Assembly (NCBI GenBank): GCA_964604015.1
Contig: CAZRXF010000003.1
Span: forward strand, 1 to 45,422
Source: CANNBR01 sp964604015
GTDB taxonomy: Bacteria; Babelota; Babeliae; Babelales; CAIQNR01
DNA length: 45,422 nt
Reading direction: 5' to 3'
Part shown: piece by piece, positions 16,224-23,479 of the stretch
Layout of the letters: each line of letters starts with the position of its first letter
Numbering within the stretch: the first letter of the stretch is position 1
The notes under the pieces: model-generated
The model's database searches: none
What the model was told of the DNA's origin: nothing
What the model saw: the letters and a program-made list of their open reading frames with translations, nothing else
Translations under genes and position numbers: made by a program

Positions 16224-17033
16224 TTACATCTCATCGCTTAGTTGTGCTTCGATCTGATCTATTTTATCGCTGACTTCATCGATTTCCTGTTCTACGGCTT
16301 GTTCTTTTTTTAAAGTACGTGCCCTTTTGTTAGAAGCTTTGCTTGAAGAACGTCCACCTTCAGCTTGTGAAGAACCGTCAGCTGGTGCTTGTGGTTTATC
16401 TCCTTCAAGTTTTTCTGCGTCTTTGAAGCCTTGTTCCTTGTAAGCTTTGACACGGGTAAGTTCTGCCTTAACAACTTGTACGGTTTCTTGAAGTTCTTTT
16501 TTGCTTTTTTGCAAGTCATGTATTTGACCACGTGTATCATCATCAGTGCCGTTTTGGTTATCAAGGTCACGTTGAAGTTGACTTAAGCGTTGTTTAAGAT
16601 CGTCCATCTTGTCATTAAGTCTGTCTATGCGGTCGTTAAGAACAGAGACCGTTGAGTCATAGTTGCTTGCATTAATGCTGCTAAGCGCAATGGTACTTAC
16701 CCATGTTCCTAAGAAGAAGTAACCCCAACCAAAGCCGCCCCACCAACCCCAGCCGCCCCAGCAGTGTCCATAGCCACCCCAGTTGTGGTGACCATAATGA
16801 CCACCGCGTCCAGCGCGACCTGCTCTGCCAGCATGACTTCCACTCCGGCCAGAATGACTACCAGATCGTGCGCCACTACGAGAATGACCGCTGCCTCCGC
16901 CACGACTTGCGTGAGAGCCGCCTCGACCTCCACCACCACCATGTCCTCCACCGCGACTGAAAAGGTCAAACGGAGTAGTTCCGAGTACCAGCGTAAAAAG
17001 GATGAGCGATCCTGTTATTTTTTTATTGTTCAT
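16224..17033 (-). CDS. Exported Gly/His/Ser-rich coiled-coil protein
   Basis: A 269-residue protein of unknown family. After a signal peptide ending near FDLFS comes an RGG-rich region (about residues 28-95) of Gly, His, Ser and Arg, then a Trp/Gly/Tyr-rich patch (WGGWGWWGGFGWGYFFLG) and a hydrophobic stretch. The second half is coiled coil, opening VLNDRIDRLNDKMDDLKQRL, with a Ser/Lys-rich linker and an acidic helical end. The ATG at 17033 has GAGGAAA upstream and overlaps the preceding gene by 11 bases; an ATG 21 bases earlier lacks this support. Layout is shared with the genes at 17023 and 18678. Confidence 0.8.
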   Translation of the reverse strand: MNNKKITGSLILFTLVLGTTPFDLFSRGGGHGGGGGRGGSHASRGGGSGHSRSGARSGSHSGRSGSHAGRAGRAGRGGHYGHHNWGGYGHCWGGWGWWGGFGWGYFFLGTWVSTIALSSINASNYDSTVSVLNDRIDRLNDKMDDLKQRLSQLQRDLDNQNGTDDDTRGQIHDLQKSKKELQETVQVVKAELTRVKAYKEQGFKDAEKLEGDKPQAPADGSSQAEGGRSSSKASNKRARTLKKEQAVEQEIDEVSDKIDQIEAQLSDEM

Positions 17034-17370
17034 CGCTTTCCTCTTCGTTTTCATTTGTGCTCATGTGTAATTTTTTACGAAGGTTTTTATTTTCTCGTTC
17101 AAGTTTTTTCATGGTTCGCTTGCACTCAGAAAGCTCATCTTTCAACTCTCTGACCTGGCTACGACTATCTGCTAGTTGGTTGCTCAAATCATCGATAGTA
17201 GCGCTTGCATCACCACCACTAGAATTTCTATTTCCACTTTGAATGGCACTATCTAGTATGACACCGGTTGCTAAACCACCTCCAAAGCTACCACCATTAA
17301 AACCGAAAGTGGTTCCTGCAGTAAGAAGCGCAAGGACTGCAAGAAAAGGTAAAAAAAGTTTGTTGTTCAT
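17023..17370 (-). CDS. Small exported Gly-rich coiled-coil protein
   Basis: A 115-residue protein: signal peptide (about residues 1-23), a glycine-zipper-like segment GGSFGGGLATGVILDSAI, a short Asn/Ser/Gly spacer, and a coiled coil from about residue 57 to 102 (DLSNQLADSRSQVRELKDEL), ending in an acidic tail. The FGGGLATG segment closely matches FAGGLATG in the protein at 18678-19220, so the two are probably paralogues. GGAGAATC precedes the ATG. It overlaps the next gene by 11 bases. A terminator-like hairpin lies just upstream, so expression depends on read-through or a hidden promoter. Confidence 0.8.
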   Translation of the reverse strand: MNNKLFLPFLAVLALLTAGTTFGFNGGSFGGGLATGVILDSAIQSGNRNSSGGDASATIDDLSNQLADSRSQVRELKDELSECKRTMKKLERENKNLRKKLHMSTNENEEESDEQ

Positions 17371-17396
17371 GTTGATTCTCCATTTTTTAAGTAATT

Positions 17397-17429
17397 AAAA
17401 AGAGAGCAGAAAATTACTGCTCTCTTTTT
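17397..17429 (-). terminator. Terminator or attenuator between two exported-protein genes
   Basis: A 13-pair stem: AAAAGAGAGCAG with CTGCTCTCTTTT, loop AAAATTA. On the minus strand it follows the stop of the gene at 17443 and precedes the ATG at 17370 by 27 bases. There is little room for a separate promoter downstream, which favours partial read-through. Confidence 0.75.
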
Positions 17430-17442
17430 TTCGTTGGGTGGG

Positions 17443-18186
17443 TTATTTTCGTTTTGCTGCTTCAAGACGTTTTTTAAAAGCGTTTACTTTAGGAGCTGTA
17501 AAAATTGTTTTTACAGCATCCTTGGTTTGTTGGAACGCTTCTGGAAAAGTGTCTTTTACCATGTCAGGATTTACTGCCATTGCAAAAGCGATTCCCCAAC
17601 GAGCGTGTTGCTCAGCCAGGTATTCCATCTTTTTCATGTGCATCATAAGAGCAGCATTTGCTTTATCAGCCATAAACATTTTCTGGAGCATAGTAAGTTG
17701 AGTTTGGACTGATCTTTCTAGATCTACGATCTTTTTAAGATCAGCGCTTGGATTTGCTTTTGTGTCGGTACTTTGGACATCCATTCTGAGTGTTCCCCAC
17801 GCTCTTTGATACTCATCCCATGTTCTTTCGTAGGTAGCAAAGGCTTTCATAAAGTCTGCGTTATTACCCATAACTTGTTTAACCATATAACTTCCAAAAG
17901 GAGGAAAATCCAGCGCGCAGTAGGCCATATGAAGTTGCTGCATCTTCTCCATTTCTTGGATGTTCATTTCATGAGTAAAAGTGAAGGAATTCTTTAATAG
18001 TTCAGCAAAATCATCGGGAAGTTGCACACTACCCCCATGAAATTCTTCGATTTGGTGATAGAGCGATTTTGCTTCGTTTTGCATAGCTGTAGTTGGTATG
18101 GGTTGCTGCATATCCCCCATCATAGCTGTTGCATAGGGAGCGAGAGCCAACAGGCTCAGTGTAAGTGTGAGTTTGGTTGTTTTCAT
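17443..18186 (-). CDS. Exported helical hypothetical protein
   Basis: A 247-residue protein with a clear signal peptide (MKTTKLTLTLSLLALAPYATA). The mature protein is Met-, Gln- and Lys-rich and predicted almost wholly helical, without the Gly-rich segment of its neighbours. A Cys (in MAYCALDFPPFGSY) is the only one in the mature part, so disulfides are unlikely. The ATG at 18186 follows AAGGAAGG; a longer frame to 18216 has no advantage. It lies 33 bases after the gene at 18220 and ends at a hairpin terminator. I do not recognise a family. Confidence 0.8.
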   Translation of the reverse strand: MKTTKLTLTLSLLALAPYATAMMGDMQQPIPTTAMQNEAKSLYHQIEEFHGGSVQLPDDFAELLKNSFTFTHEMNIQEMEKMQQLHMAYCALDFPPFGSYMVKQVMGNNADFMKAFATYERTWDEYQRAWGTLRMDVQSTDTKANPSADLKKIVDLERSVQTQLTMLQKMFMADKANAALMMHMKKMEYLAEQHARWGIAFAMAVNPDMVKDTFPEAFQQTKDAVKTIFTAPKVNAFKKRLEAAKRK

Positions 18187-18219
18187 GGTTTTCCTTCCTT
18201 TTTTATTTGAAACCAAGAG

Positions 18220-18594
18220 TTATTTCGACGTTATTTTTTTAACTTGCTCTTTGAGTTTTTTGGTGGCGAGATTAGTTTTTTCTACTTTTCTGTTGAGCAC
18301 CTTGAGGATCATCTGTGTATCCCCCATTTCTGCATCGAGGTCTTTAAGATGTTTGTTAATGGCACTCAGTGTCGCAGTATCGGGTACTGAAACATTGTCC
18401 ATCGTTTCATCGGTGATTTCTTCAGAATCAGGAGTAATAAGTGATTTTTTATCGTTAAAGAAGCTGAACTCTTCACGTTCTGGTCGGACATCGCGTTCAT
18501 CGGCTGCTCGTCCTCCATTAACGCGCGCAGAAAGAGCGTACGTGCCCGCAATGAGACATATACTGAGTACAACTATACGTTCTGTACGATTCAT
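18220..18594 (-). CDS. Small membrane-anchored or exported hypothetical protein
   Basis: A 124-residue protein with a short hydrophobic N-terminal helix (residues 7-23, IVVLSICLIAGTYALSA) that may be cleaved after LSA or remain as an anchor. The middle is charged and disordered. Residues about 75-122 form a probable coiled coil with Lys-rich heptads (LDAEMGDTQMILKVLNRKVE). GGAGAACTC gives the start. It sits in the middle of five consecutive minus-strand exported proteins, likely in one transcript. Confidence 0.75.
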   Translation of the reverse strand: MNRTERIVVLSICLIAGTYALSARVNGGRAADERDVRPEREEFSFFNDKKSLITPDSEEITDETMDNVSVPDTATLSAINKHLKDLDAEMGDTQMILKVLNRKVEKTNLATKKLKEQVKKITSK

Positions 18595-18618
18595 GAGTTC
18601 TCCATTTTATAACTAAGC

Positions 18619-18657
18619 AAGCGGAAGGTGGGATTGAAAGGGGGATACCCTCCGCTT
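18619..18657. repeat. Imperfect hairpin between exported-protein genes
   Basis: AAGCGGAAGG pairs with CCCTCCGCTT with one mismatch across a 19-base loop. It falls between the genes at 18678 and 18594. There is no strong U-run on the minus strand, so it may be an RNA-stability element rather than a terminator. Confidence 0.4.
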
Positions 18658-18677
18658 TTACTTTCTCCATTTCCCCG

Positions 18678-19220
18678 TTAGATAACTTCCTTAGTGTCGT
18701 TATCAAGATCCTCAAGTTCTGTTTCTACTTCTTCAGAAAGATTCTTCTTTGCTTTTTTAGCTGGCTGTGTTGTTTTTGCGGGTTTCGCTTTTGTTTTTCC
18801 TTCAGATGTAGGGCGCTTTTTAGTTGCAGATTTTTCAGGTGATGGTTGACCAAGTTGCGCTTTTAGCTTTTTAATTTCGCCATTTTTCTCAGCAAGCTGT
18901 GATTTAAGGTCTGTCATGGTGTCGTTTAAGTCAGAGATTTTTTCTTGAAGGTTTTCAACCTTGTCATTGAGCTTGTCAACTTGGTTGCTGAGTGACCTGT
19001 TTTCTCGATCGAGAGCGCGAACCTCTGAACGACTTGAGCCTCCGCCACCATTGTTAGAGTTAGCAGCAGATGAAACAACTGCTCCCGTCACGAGACCGGT
19101 AGCCAATCCACCGGCAAAGGCACCGCCTCCACCACCGTGAGCAGAAAGTTCCTGAGATATTCCTCCACATATCACAAGCAACAACGCTGCAAGATTACTT
19201 TTTTTAAACGTTCTCTTCAT
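18678..19220 (-). CDS. Exported Gly-rich coiled-coil protein with Lys-rich tail
   Basis: A 180-residue protein: signal peptide ending near ELSA, a HGGGGGAFAGGLATGLVTGAVV segment broken here as HGGGGG, FAGGLATG and LVTGAVVSS, an Asn/Gly/Ser linker, then a long coiled coil (about residues 67-122; DRENRSLSNQVDKLNDKVEN opening). The C-terminal third is Lys/Ala/Thr/Pro-rich and resembles a histone-H1-like tail before an acidic end. The ATG at 19220 follows AGGGGA; a longer frame to 19256 is less supported. It is first of the five-gene exported cluster and related to the 17023 gene product. Confidence 0.8.
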   Translation of the reverse strand: MKRTFKKSNLAALLLVICGGISQELSAHGGGGGAFAGGLATGLVTGAVVSSAANSNNGGGGSSRSEVRALDRENRSLSNQVDKLNDKVENLQEKISDLNDTMTDLKSQLAEKNGEIKKLKAQLGQPSPEKSATKKRPTSEGKTKAKPAKTTQPAKKAKKNLSEEVETELEDLDNDTKEVI

Positions 19221-19255
19221 GCTCCATTTCCCCTTTTTCTTTGTCCTTGACGGCA

Positions 19256-19273
19256 ATTTATATTTCTATAAAT
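19256..19273. repeat. Perfect 7-4-7 AT-rich inverted repeat upstream of the exported-protein cluster
   Basis: ATTTATA, TTTC, TATAAAT, about 36 bases upstream of the 19220 start codon. A weak promoter (TTGCAT at 19303-19298, TAAATT at 19279-19274, minus strand, 18-base spacer) ends right at it, placing the repeat near the predicted transcription start, where an operator or a leader hairpin would sit. Confidence 0.4.
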
Positions 19274-19345
19274 AATTTACTAATAGAAAATATGAAAATG
19301 CAATATTCGAACTGAAGAAGGGACAGAGGAAAGGAGCTTTTAAGC

Positions 19346-20749
19346 TTATTTTTGGGTAAGAAAAGAGGCAATCTTATTGATGTTGCCTGCTCCTTGCAGA
19401 AGAATGACATCACCCTCTTGCGCTTTGAGGCTTAAATAAGCTCGTAGCGATGAAAAATCCTGATCAAGAGGAAGGTAAGTAATGGGAGCATGAGGATTGA
19501 TCGATTTTGCAAGGAGTGCAAGGCGTTCACCTGTCAGCCCGGGCACTGGTTGTTCACTTGCTGCATAAATATCGGTGACCAGGAGCTCATCAACAGGGAG
19601 CGCTGCAAGCATGTCTGCAAAATCTTTCCACAACGTAGAAAGACGTGAGTAACGGTGCGGTTGAAATAGGAGAATTACTTTGTTTTTTGCGCGTTTGCGT
19701 GCGACTGCGGCGGTGCATTGAATTTCGGTTGGGTGATGCCCATAATCATCAAAAACCTCTGCTCCTTGAAAGATCCCTTTGAGGGTGAATCGGCGATCAA
19801 CTCCGTCAAACGTTGCAAGTGCTTGCGCGATGACGTCAAATGAAAGACCTGCTTCAAGTGAGGCTGCAAGGGCCGCAAGGCTATTGAGGATATTGTGTTT
19901 TCCCGGCATGCGAACCGTTATTTTTCCCAGTTCTTTGCCGTGGTGCAGAACGGTGTAATGTGATTTGTCCGCTTCTAACGTTGCGTCTGTGTAGGCCCAT
20001 TCAGCTTCAGGTGAGGTTCCATAGGTGGCGTAAGGAGCTTTAGCAAGAGGCAAAAGAGAGCGAATATACGGGTCATCAACGCAGACAAATGCTTTTCCAT
20101 AGAAAGGAATTTTTTCAAGAAAAAGACGGAAGGTTTCTGCAAGGTCATGAACATTGCGGTAGGTGTTCAGGTGTTCCCTGTCAATATTAGTAAGGATGGC
20201 AAGTGTTGGGTAAAGGTGAAGCAATGAACGATCGCTTTCGTCTGACTCAGCAATCAAGAACTCCCCGGCTCCGTAACGTGCGTTAGACGAGATGCTTTGA
20301 AGGTGTCCTCCCACAAGAATAGTAGGATCGGTTTGTGCTTCCATGAAAATATGGGATAACAGCGAGGTAGTCGTGGTTTTACCGTGTGATCCTGCAACGG
20401 TGATGGTGTACTTGGTACGACTCAATTCACCAAGCATGACACCACGGGGTACCAAGGGAATTCCGCGCTCCTGGGCGCGTAAAAGCTCAGGATGTTTGAT
20501 GCCCGTTGAAAGGTTTTGCACGTCCGAAGTGTACACAACTGTTGAAATAGCTTGATCGTCACATAAAGGATGGTTGTTTCCTTCATGGACGGCGCATCCA
20601 AGAGCGCGCAGATCGCGGACACTTTTTTGGTCGACGTTAGCATCACATCCGGAGATTTTATAGCCTTGATGAGCTAAAACCTTTGCAATTCCGCTCATTC
20701 CGATACCGCCAATGCCGACAAAATGGATATGTGTTTTCTTCTTTAACAT
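19346..20749 (-). CDS. murC: UDP-N-acetylmuramate--L-alanine ligase
   Basis: MurC adds L-alanine to UDP-MurNAc in the first amino-acid step of peptidoglycan synthesis, in the cytoplasm. The 467 residues show the N-terminal nucleotide-binding HFVGIGGIGMSGIA, the ATP-binding GSHGKTTTTS (120-129), the central LTNIDREHLNTY and the DDYGHHPTEI motif of the C-terminal domain. The ATG has a modest AAGGT upstream. Other mur genes are not adjacent, so murC is separated from a dcw cluster here. Its presence argues for a peptidoglycan precursor pathway. Confidence 0.97.
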   Translation of the reverse strand: MLKKKTHIHFVGIGGIGMSGIAKVLAHQGYKISGCDANVDQKSVRDLRALGCAVHEGNNHPLCDDQAISTVVYTSDVQNLSTGIKHPELLRAQERGIPLVPRGVMLGELSRTKYTITVAGSHGKTTTTSLLSHIFMEAQTDPTILVGGHLQSISSNARYGAGEFLIAESDESDRSLLHLYPTLAILTNIDREHLNTYRNVHDLAETFRLFLEKIPFYGKAFVCVDDPYIRSLLPLAKAPYATYGTSPEAEWAYTDATLEADKSHYTVLHHGKELGKITVRMPGKHNILNSLAALAASLEAGLSFDVIAQALATFDGVDRRFTLKGIFQGAEVFDDYGHHPTEIQCTAAVARKRAKNKVILLFQPHRYSRLSTLWKDFADMLAALPVDELLVTDIYAASEQPVPGLTGERLALLAKSINPHAPITYLPLDQDFSSLRAYLSLKAQEGDVILLQGAGNINKIASFLTQK

Positions 20750-20821
20750 GAGAACGTACCTTTCAAAATCCTTTCTGGTAAGAGAAGTACGTTGTATCAG
20801 AAACAGAAAACTCTGTAAAAA

Positions 20822-21181
20822 TTAACTTTTTAGAAGTTCCTGAAGTGCCATCAATTTTTCTTTGAGAGACGTTAATTTGGTAATGGCTGAGGTGGGACGG
20901 GCAGGGGTGTCTTCAAGAACAGTACGATGTGAACCTAGGATCGGAGTATCCGTTTTTTTAAACTGTTTTTTTGCTCCTGCTATCGTAAACCCTTGTTCGT
21001 AAAGAAGGCTTTTTATGGAGCGAAACTTCTCTAAATCCTTTGCCTCGTAAAACCGTTGCCCGCCCTCTGAGCGGTTTCCGGTAACATTAAATTCTTTTTC
21101 CCAGAAGCGAATAACGAATCGCTCAACTCCCAAGTTTTTTGCCAGTTCGCCAATACGAAACTGTTTTTTCTGCATTTTCAC
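20822..21181 (-). CDS. MerR-family transcriptional regulator
   Basis: About 119 residues. The N-terminal winged helix-turn-helix has FRIGELAKNLGVERFVIRFWEKEF, broken here as FRIGELAKNLGV and VIRFWEKEF, then GGQRFYEAKDLEKF and a helix SLLYEQGFTIAGAKKQF. This matches the MerR subgroup common near ihfA/pheT in Deltaproteobacteria, which lacks the effector domain of metal sensors. The rest is a linker and a short leucine-containing helix that may dimerise. The start is uncertain: GTG at 21181 has GGAGAG six bases upstream, ATG at 21175 is also possible. It precedes murC by 72 bases on the same strand. Target unknown. Confidence 0.88.
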   Translation of the reverse strand: MKMQKKQFRIGELAKNLGVERFVIRFWEKEFNVTGNRSEGGQRFYEAKDLEKFRSIKSLLYEQGFTIAGAKKQFKKTDTPILGSHRTVLEDTPARPTSAITKLTSLKEKLMALQELLKS

Positions 21182-21302
21182 TGCTCTCTCTCCTTTAAAC
21201 ATCAGTCAAAATGGGTACCTGTTTTATATAACGTAACTCATGGAGACTGTAAATAATGTTTCGGATGAGCTTGCGAATCGTGCTAGCGGATAGGGCTCTT
21301 TC

Positions 21303-21329
21303 TTGGTATCCTTAAGCCTTTCGTACAGT
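21303..21329 (+). promoter_or_regulatory. Weak candidate promoter for yidC
   Basis: TTGGTA (21303-21308) and TACAGT (21324-21329) with a short 15-base spacer. It is in the correct place, 45 bases before the yidC ATG. Confidence 0.25.
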
Positions 21330-21373
21330 ACTAGTAAGACACACAGTGTTCGTTGGAAGGCGAGGAATATTTC

Positions 21374-22858
21374 ATGAACAGATCAGCGTTTATCGGCTTG
21401 TTGCTTTTTACTCTGGGGATCCAAATTGGGCTTCAGGTCTATATTTCAAGAAAGTCAAAAGAAGAGGTTGTAGAGCAACAACAGGCCTTGAACTTAGAGG
21501 TGAACTTTTCTGGGGATGACCACAGAGAAGAAGTCACAACTGTTAAAACTTCTTATGCAACAATGGGTTTTACAAGTCGTGGAGGTACGCTTTCTGAATT
21601 GACCTTCCATCGAATGCTCAATGGAGTGGGACAAGATTTTACGGTTCTTGCGGCAGATCAAATAGAAGAACGGGAACAACAAGCGTTTACCGTTGCTGTC
21701 GATGGTAAGACACCCTATGCCTATCATTTTAAAGGGCAAGAAGAAACGGATGATTCGTATCTTCTATCATACGGAATAACAAGCCATGATGCTGAAATTC
21801 ACAAAAATTTTGTGGTGTACAAAGATCGTCCGCAAATCGATATGACAGTGACCGTTAAGCCACACAATCCAACAACTGTGCGTGTCATGTGGCCATCTCC
21901 GTTGCTTAAGGGCTTGGGGGAGGATGAGGTGATTAATGGGATTGTACTCAACAATGCAAAATCATTTAGTAAAATCGCAGAAAAGAAAATTGGGGGAACG
22001 ACGTATCCTCAGCCGATATTGTTCGGAAGTGAAGACAAATATTTTGTGTTTGCTTTAACCAAGGATGCGAACCACTTTGCTAAACGGGCTTACTACAAGC
22101 AGGATCAAAGCCGTGTTCTTTCGATTTTAGAAAGCCCAACAATTACTGAAGAAAAGAGCTGGACGATGACGTTCTACTTTGGTCAGAAAGACGCTCAGAT
22201 GATGTCCTTAGTTGATAAGAACTTAGAGAAAGTTTTCGATTATGGCCTTTTCTCATTTTTGACTAAGCCGCTTTTGTACGTGCTTAGAAAAATTAATGAC
22301 GTGGTGCACAACTACGGGATTGCGATTTTACTCGTAACCTTACTTCTTAAAATTCTTCTCCTTCCCTTTACGTGGAGCGGTGCGCGTAAGATGAAACGCC
22401 TTCAAGAATATCAGCGTAAGATGGCGTATCTTGAGCAGAAATATAAGGGTGATAAACAGGCATTGGAAGCAGCGCGTATGGAACTCTTGCAAAAAGAAGG
22501 ACTTCCTCTGGGAGGATGTTTGCCATTGTTGTTGCAACTTCCTTTTCTTGCTGCGCTTCAGAGTGGGCTGAATAACTCGTTTGAACTGTATAGAGCGCCG
22601 TTCATCTTATGGATCAAAGATCTTTCAATAGCTGACCCGTACTACATTTTACCATTCCTTATTCTTGTCTTCTTCCTGCTTGGTGGTTTTATGAGCCAAA
22701 AGGGAGCGGGTGCTCGTCAAAATATCTGGATGATCCTAGGAGCCGTTGTGTTTATGGCGTTTACTGCAAATCTTTCGGCTGGTCTTTGCCTGTGTATTTT
22801 GGGAAATATTGCATTGCACACGATTCAAACTGAATTACAAAAAGTGATCGAGGGATGA
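21374..22858 (+). CDS. yidC: Membrane protein insertase YidC (Gram-negative type)
   Basis: YidC inserts and folds inner-membrane proteins, alone or with SecYEG. The 494 residues start with one membrane helix (about residues 3-20), then a periplasmic beta-rich P1 domain of about 290 residues (for example MGFTSRGGTLSELTF), then the conserved insertase core from residue 315 on (NYGIAILLVTLLLKILLLPF, then PLGGCLPLLLQLPFLAALQ). The P1 domain occurs in diderm YidC and not in Gram-positive homologues. The ATG at 21374 follows GAGGAA; a longer frame to 21353 is not needed. recR overlaps its stop by four bases. Confidence 0.96.
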   Translation: MNRSAFIGLLLFTLGIQIGLQVYISRKSKEEVVEQQQALNLEVNFSGDDHREEVTTVKTSYATMGFTSRGGTLSELTFHRMLNGVGQDFTVLAADQIEEREQQAFTVAVDGKTPYAYHFKGQEETDDSYLLSYGITSHDAEIHKNFVVYKDRPQIDMTVTVKPHNPTTVRVMWPSPLLKGLGEDEVINGIVLNNAKSFSKIAEKKIGGTTYPQPILFGSEDKYFVFALTKDANHFAKRAYYKQDQSRVLSILESPTITEEKSWTMTFYFGQKDAQMMSLVDKNLEKVFDYGLFSFLTKPLLYVLRKINDVVHNYGIAILLVTLLLKILLLPFTWSGARKMKRLQEYQRKMAYLEQKYKGDKQALEAARMELLQKEGLPLGGCLPLLLQLPFLAALQSGLNNSFELYRAPFILWIKDLSIADPYYILPFLILVFFLLGGFMSQKGAGARQNIWMILGAVVFMAFTANLSAGLCLCILGNIALHTIQTELQKVIEG

Positions 22859-23457
22859 TCGATAAAATTCCATCGCTCAGCTTGTTGTGTAAGGCGCTTC
22901 AGCAGGTTCCTTATCTTGCATCGAAGAATTTGTACCGGGTCGCTACGTATTTTTTGATGAGCGACAAGGAAAGAGTTGAACGATTTTGTTTGGCGCTTCT
23001 TGAAGCAAAACGCTCCCTTACTACCTGTGCAACATGTTGCATGTGGAAGGAGCGGGAGAGGTCTTGCGTTTTTTGTCAGGATGCATCGCGTGATGCCCGC
23101 ACCATCTGTGTGGTAGAGACCTGGCAGGAGCTTTTGGTGATTGAAAAAACAGAAAGCTACAAGGGGATGTATCATATTTTGGGTGGTGCCATTCATCCAC
23201 TTGAAGGGGTAGGCCCAGAAGATTTATCGATACATCTCTTACTTGAACGAGTTGCGAAAGAGCAACCGCAGGAAATTATTTTGGCAACAAATCAAACACC
23301 TGAAGGGGAAGCGACAGCTGCCTTTATTGCACGAAAACTTAAAGATGCGGGTGTGAAGATTTCTTGTCTTGCGCGGGGAATGCCGGTGGGTGCGTTGTTG
23401 GAAGGTCTTGATAAATTGACAGTGTATAAGGCGTTGTCAGAACGTCGCCCATTTTAA
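22855..23457 (+). CDS. recR: Recombination protein RecR
   Basis: RecR works with RecO/RecF to load RecA at gapped DNA. At 200 residues it is full length. It has the N-terminal helix-hairpin-helix, a zinc finger with Cys58, Cys61, Cys71 and Cys74 (CATC and CVFC), and a Toprim domain opening ICVVETWQELLVIEKTESY and including YHILGGAIHPLEGVGPEDL. The ATG overlaps the yidC stop as ATGA, implying translational coupling. The usual partner dnaX is not here. Confidence 0.96.
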   Translation: MIDKIPSLSLLCKALQQVPYLASKNLYRVATYFLMSDKERVERFCLALLEAKRSLTTCATCCMWKERERSCVFCQDASRDARTICVVETWQELLVIEKTESYKGMYHILGGAIHPLEGVGPEDLSIHLLLERVAKEQPQEIILATNQTPEGEATAAFIARKLKDAGVKISCLARGMPVGALLEGLDKLTVYKALSERRPF

Positions 23458-23479
23458 AAATGAAGAAAGGGGTTGAGCA

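Noticed and set aside
16201..16230. GGTTCGATT resembling a tRNA T-loop
   Set aside because: No acceptor, D or anticodon arms around it; it is one arm of a small inverted repeat.
16800..16960. Repeat-like sequence considered as a CRISPR or tandem array
   Set aside because: The repetition is of RGG/GSHSGR-like codons within one ORF, irregular in unit length, without spacers.
16709..16969. Valine/Ala-rich frames in the Gly-rich segment of the 16224 gene
   Set aside because: Repetitive GGN codons give long open frames in all phases; these are composition artefacts.
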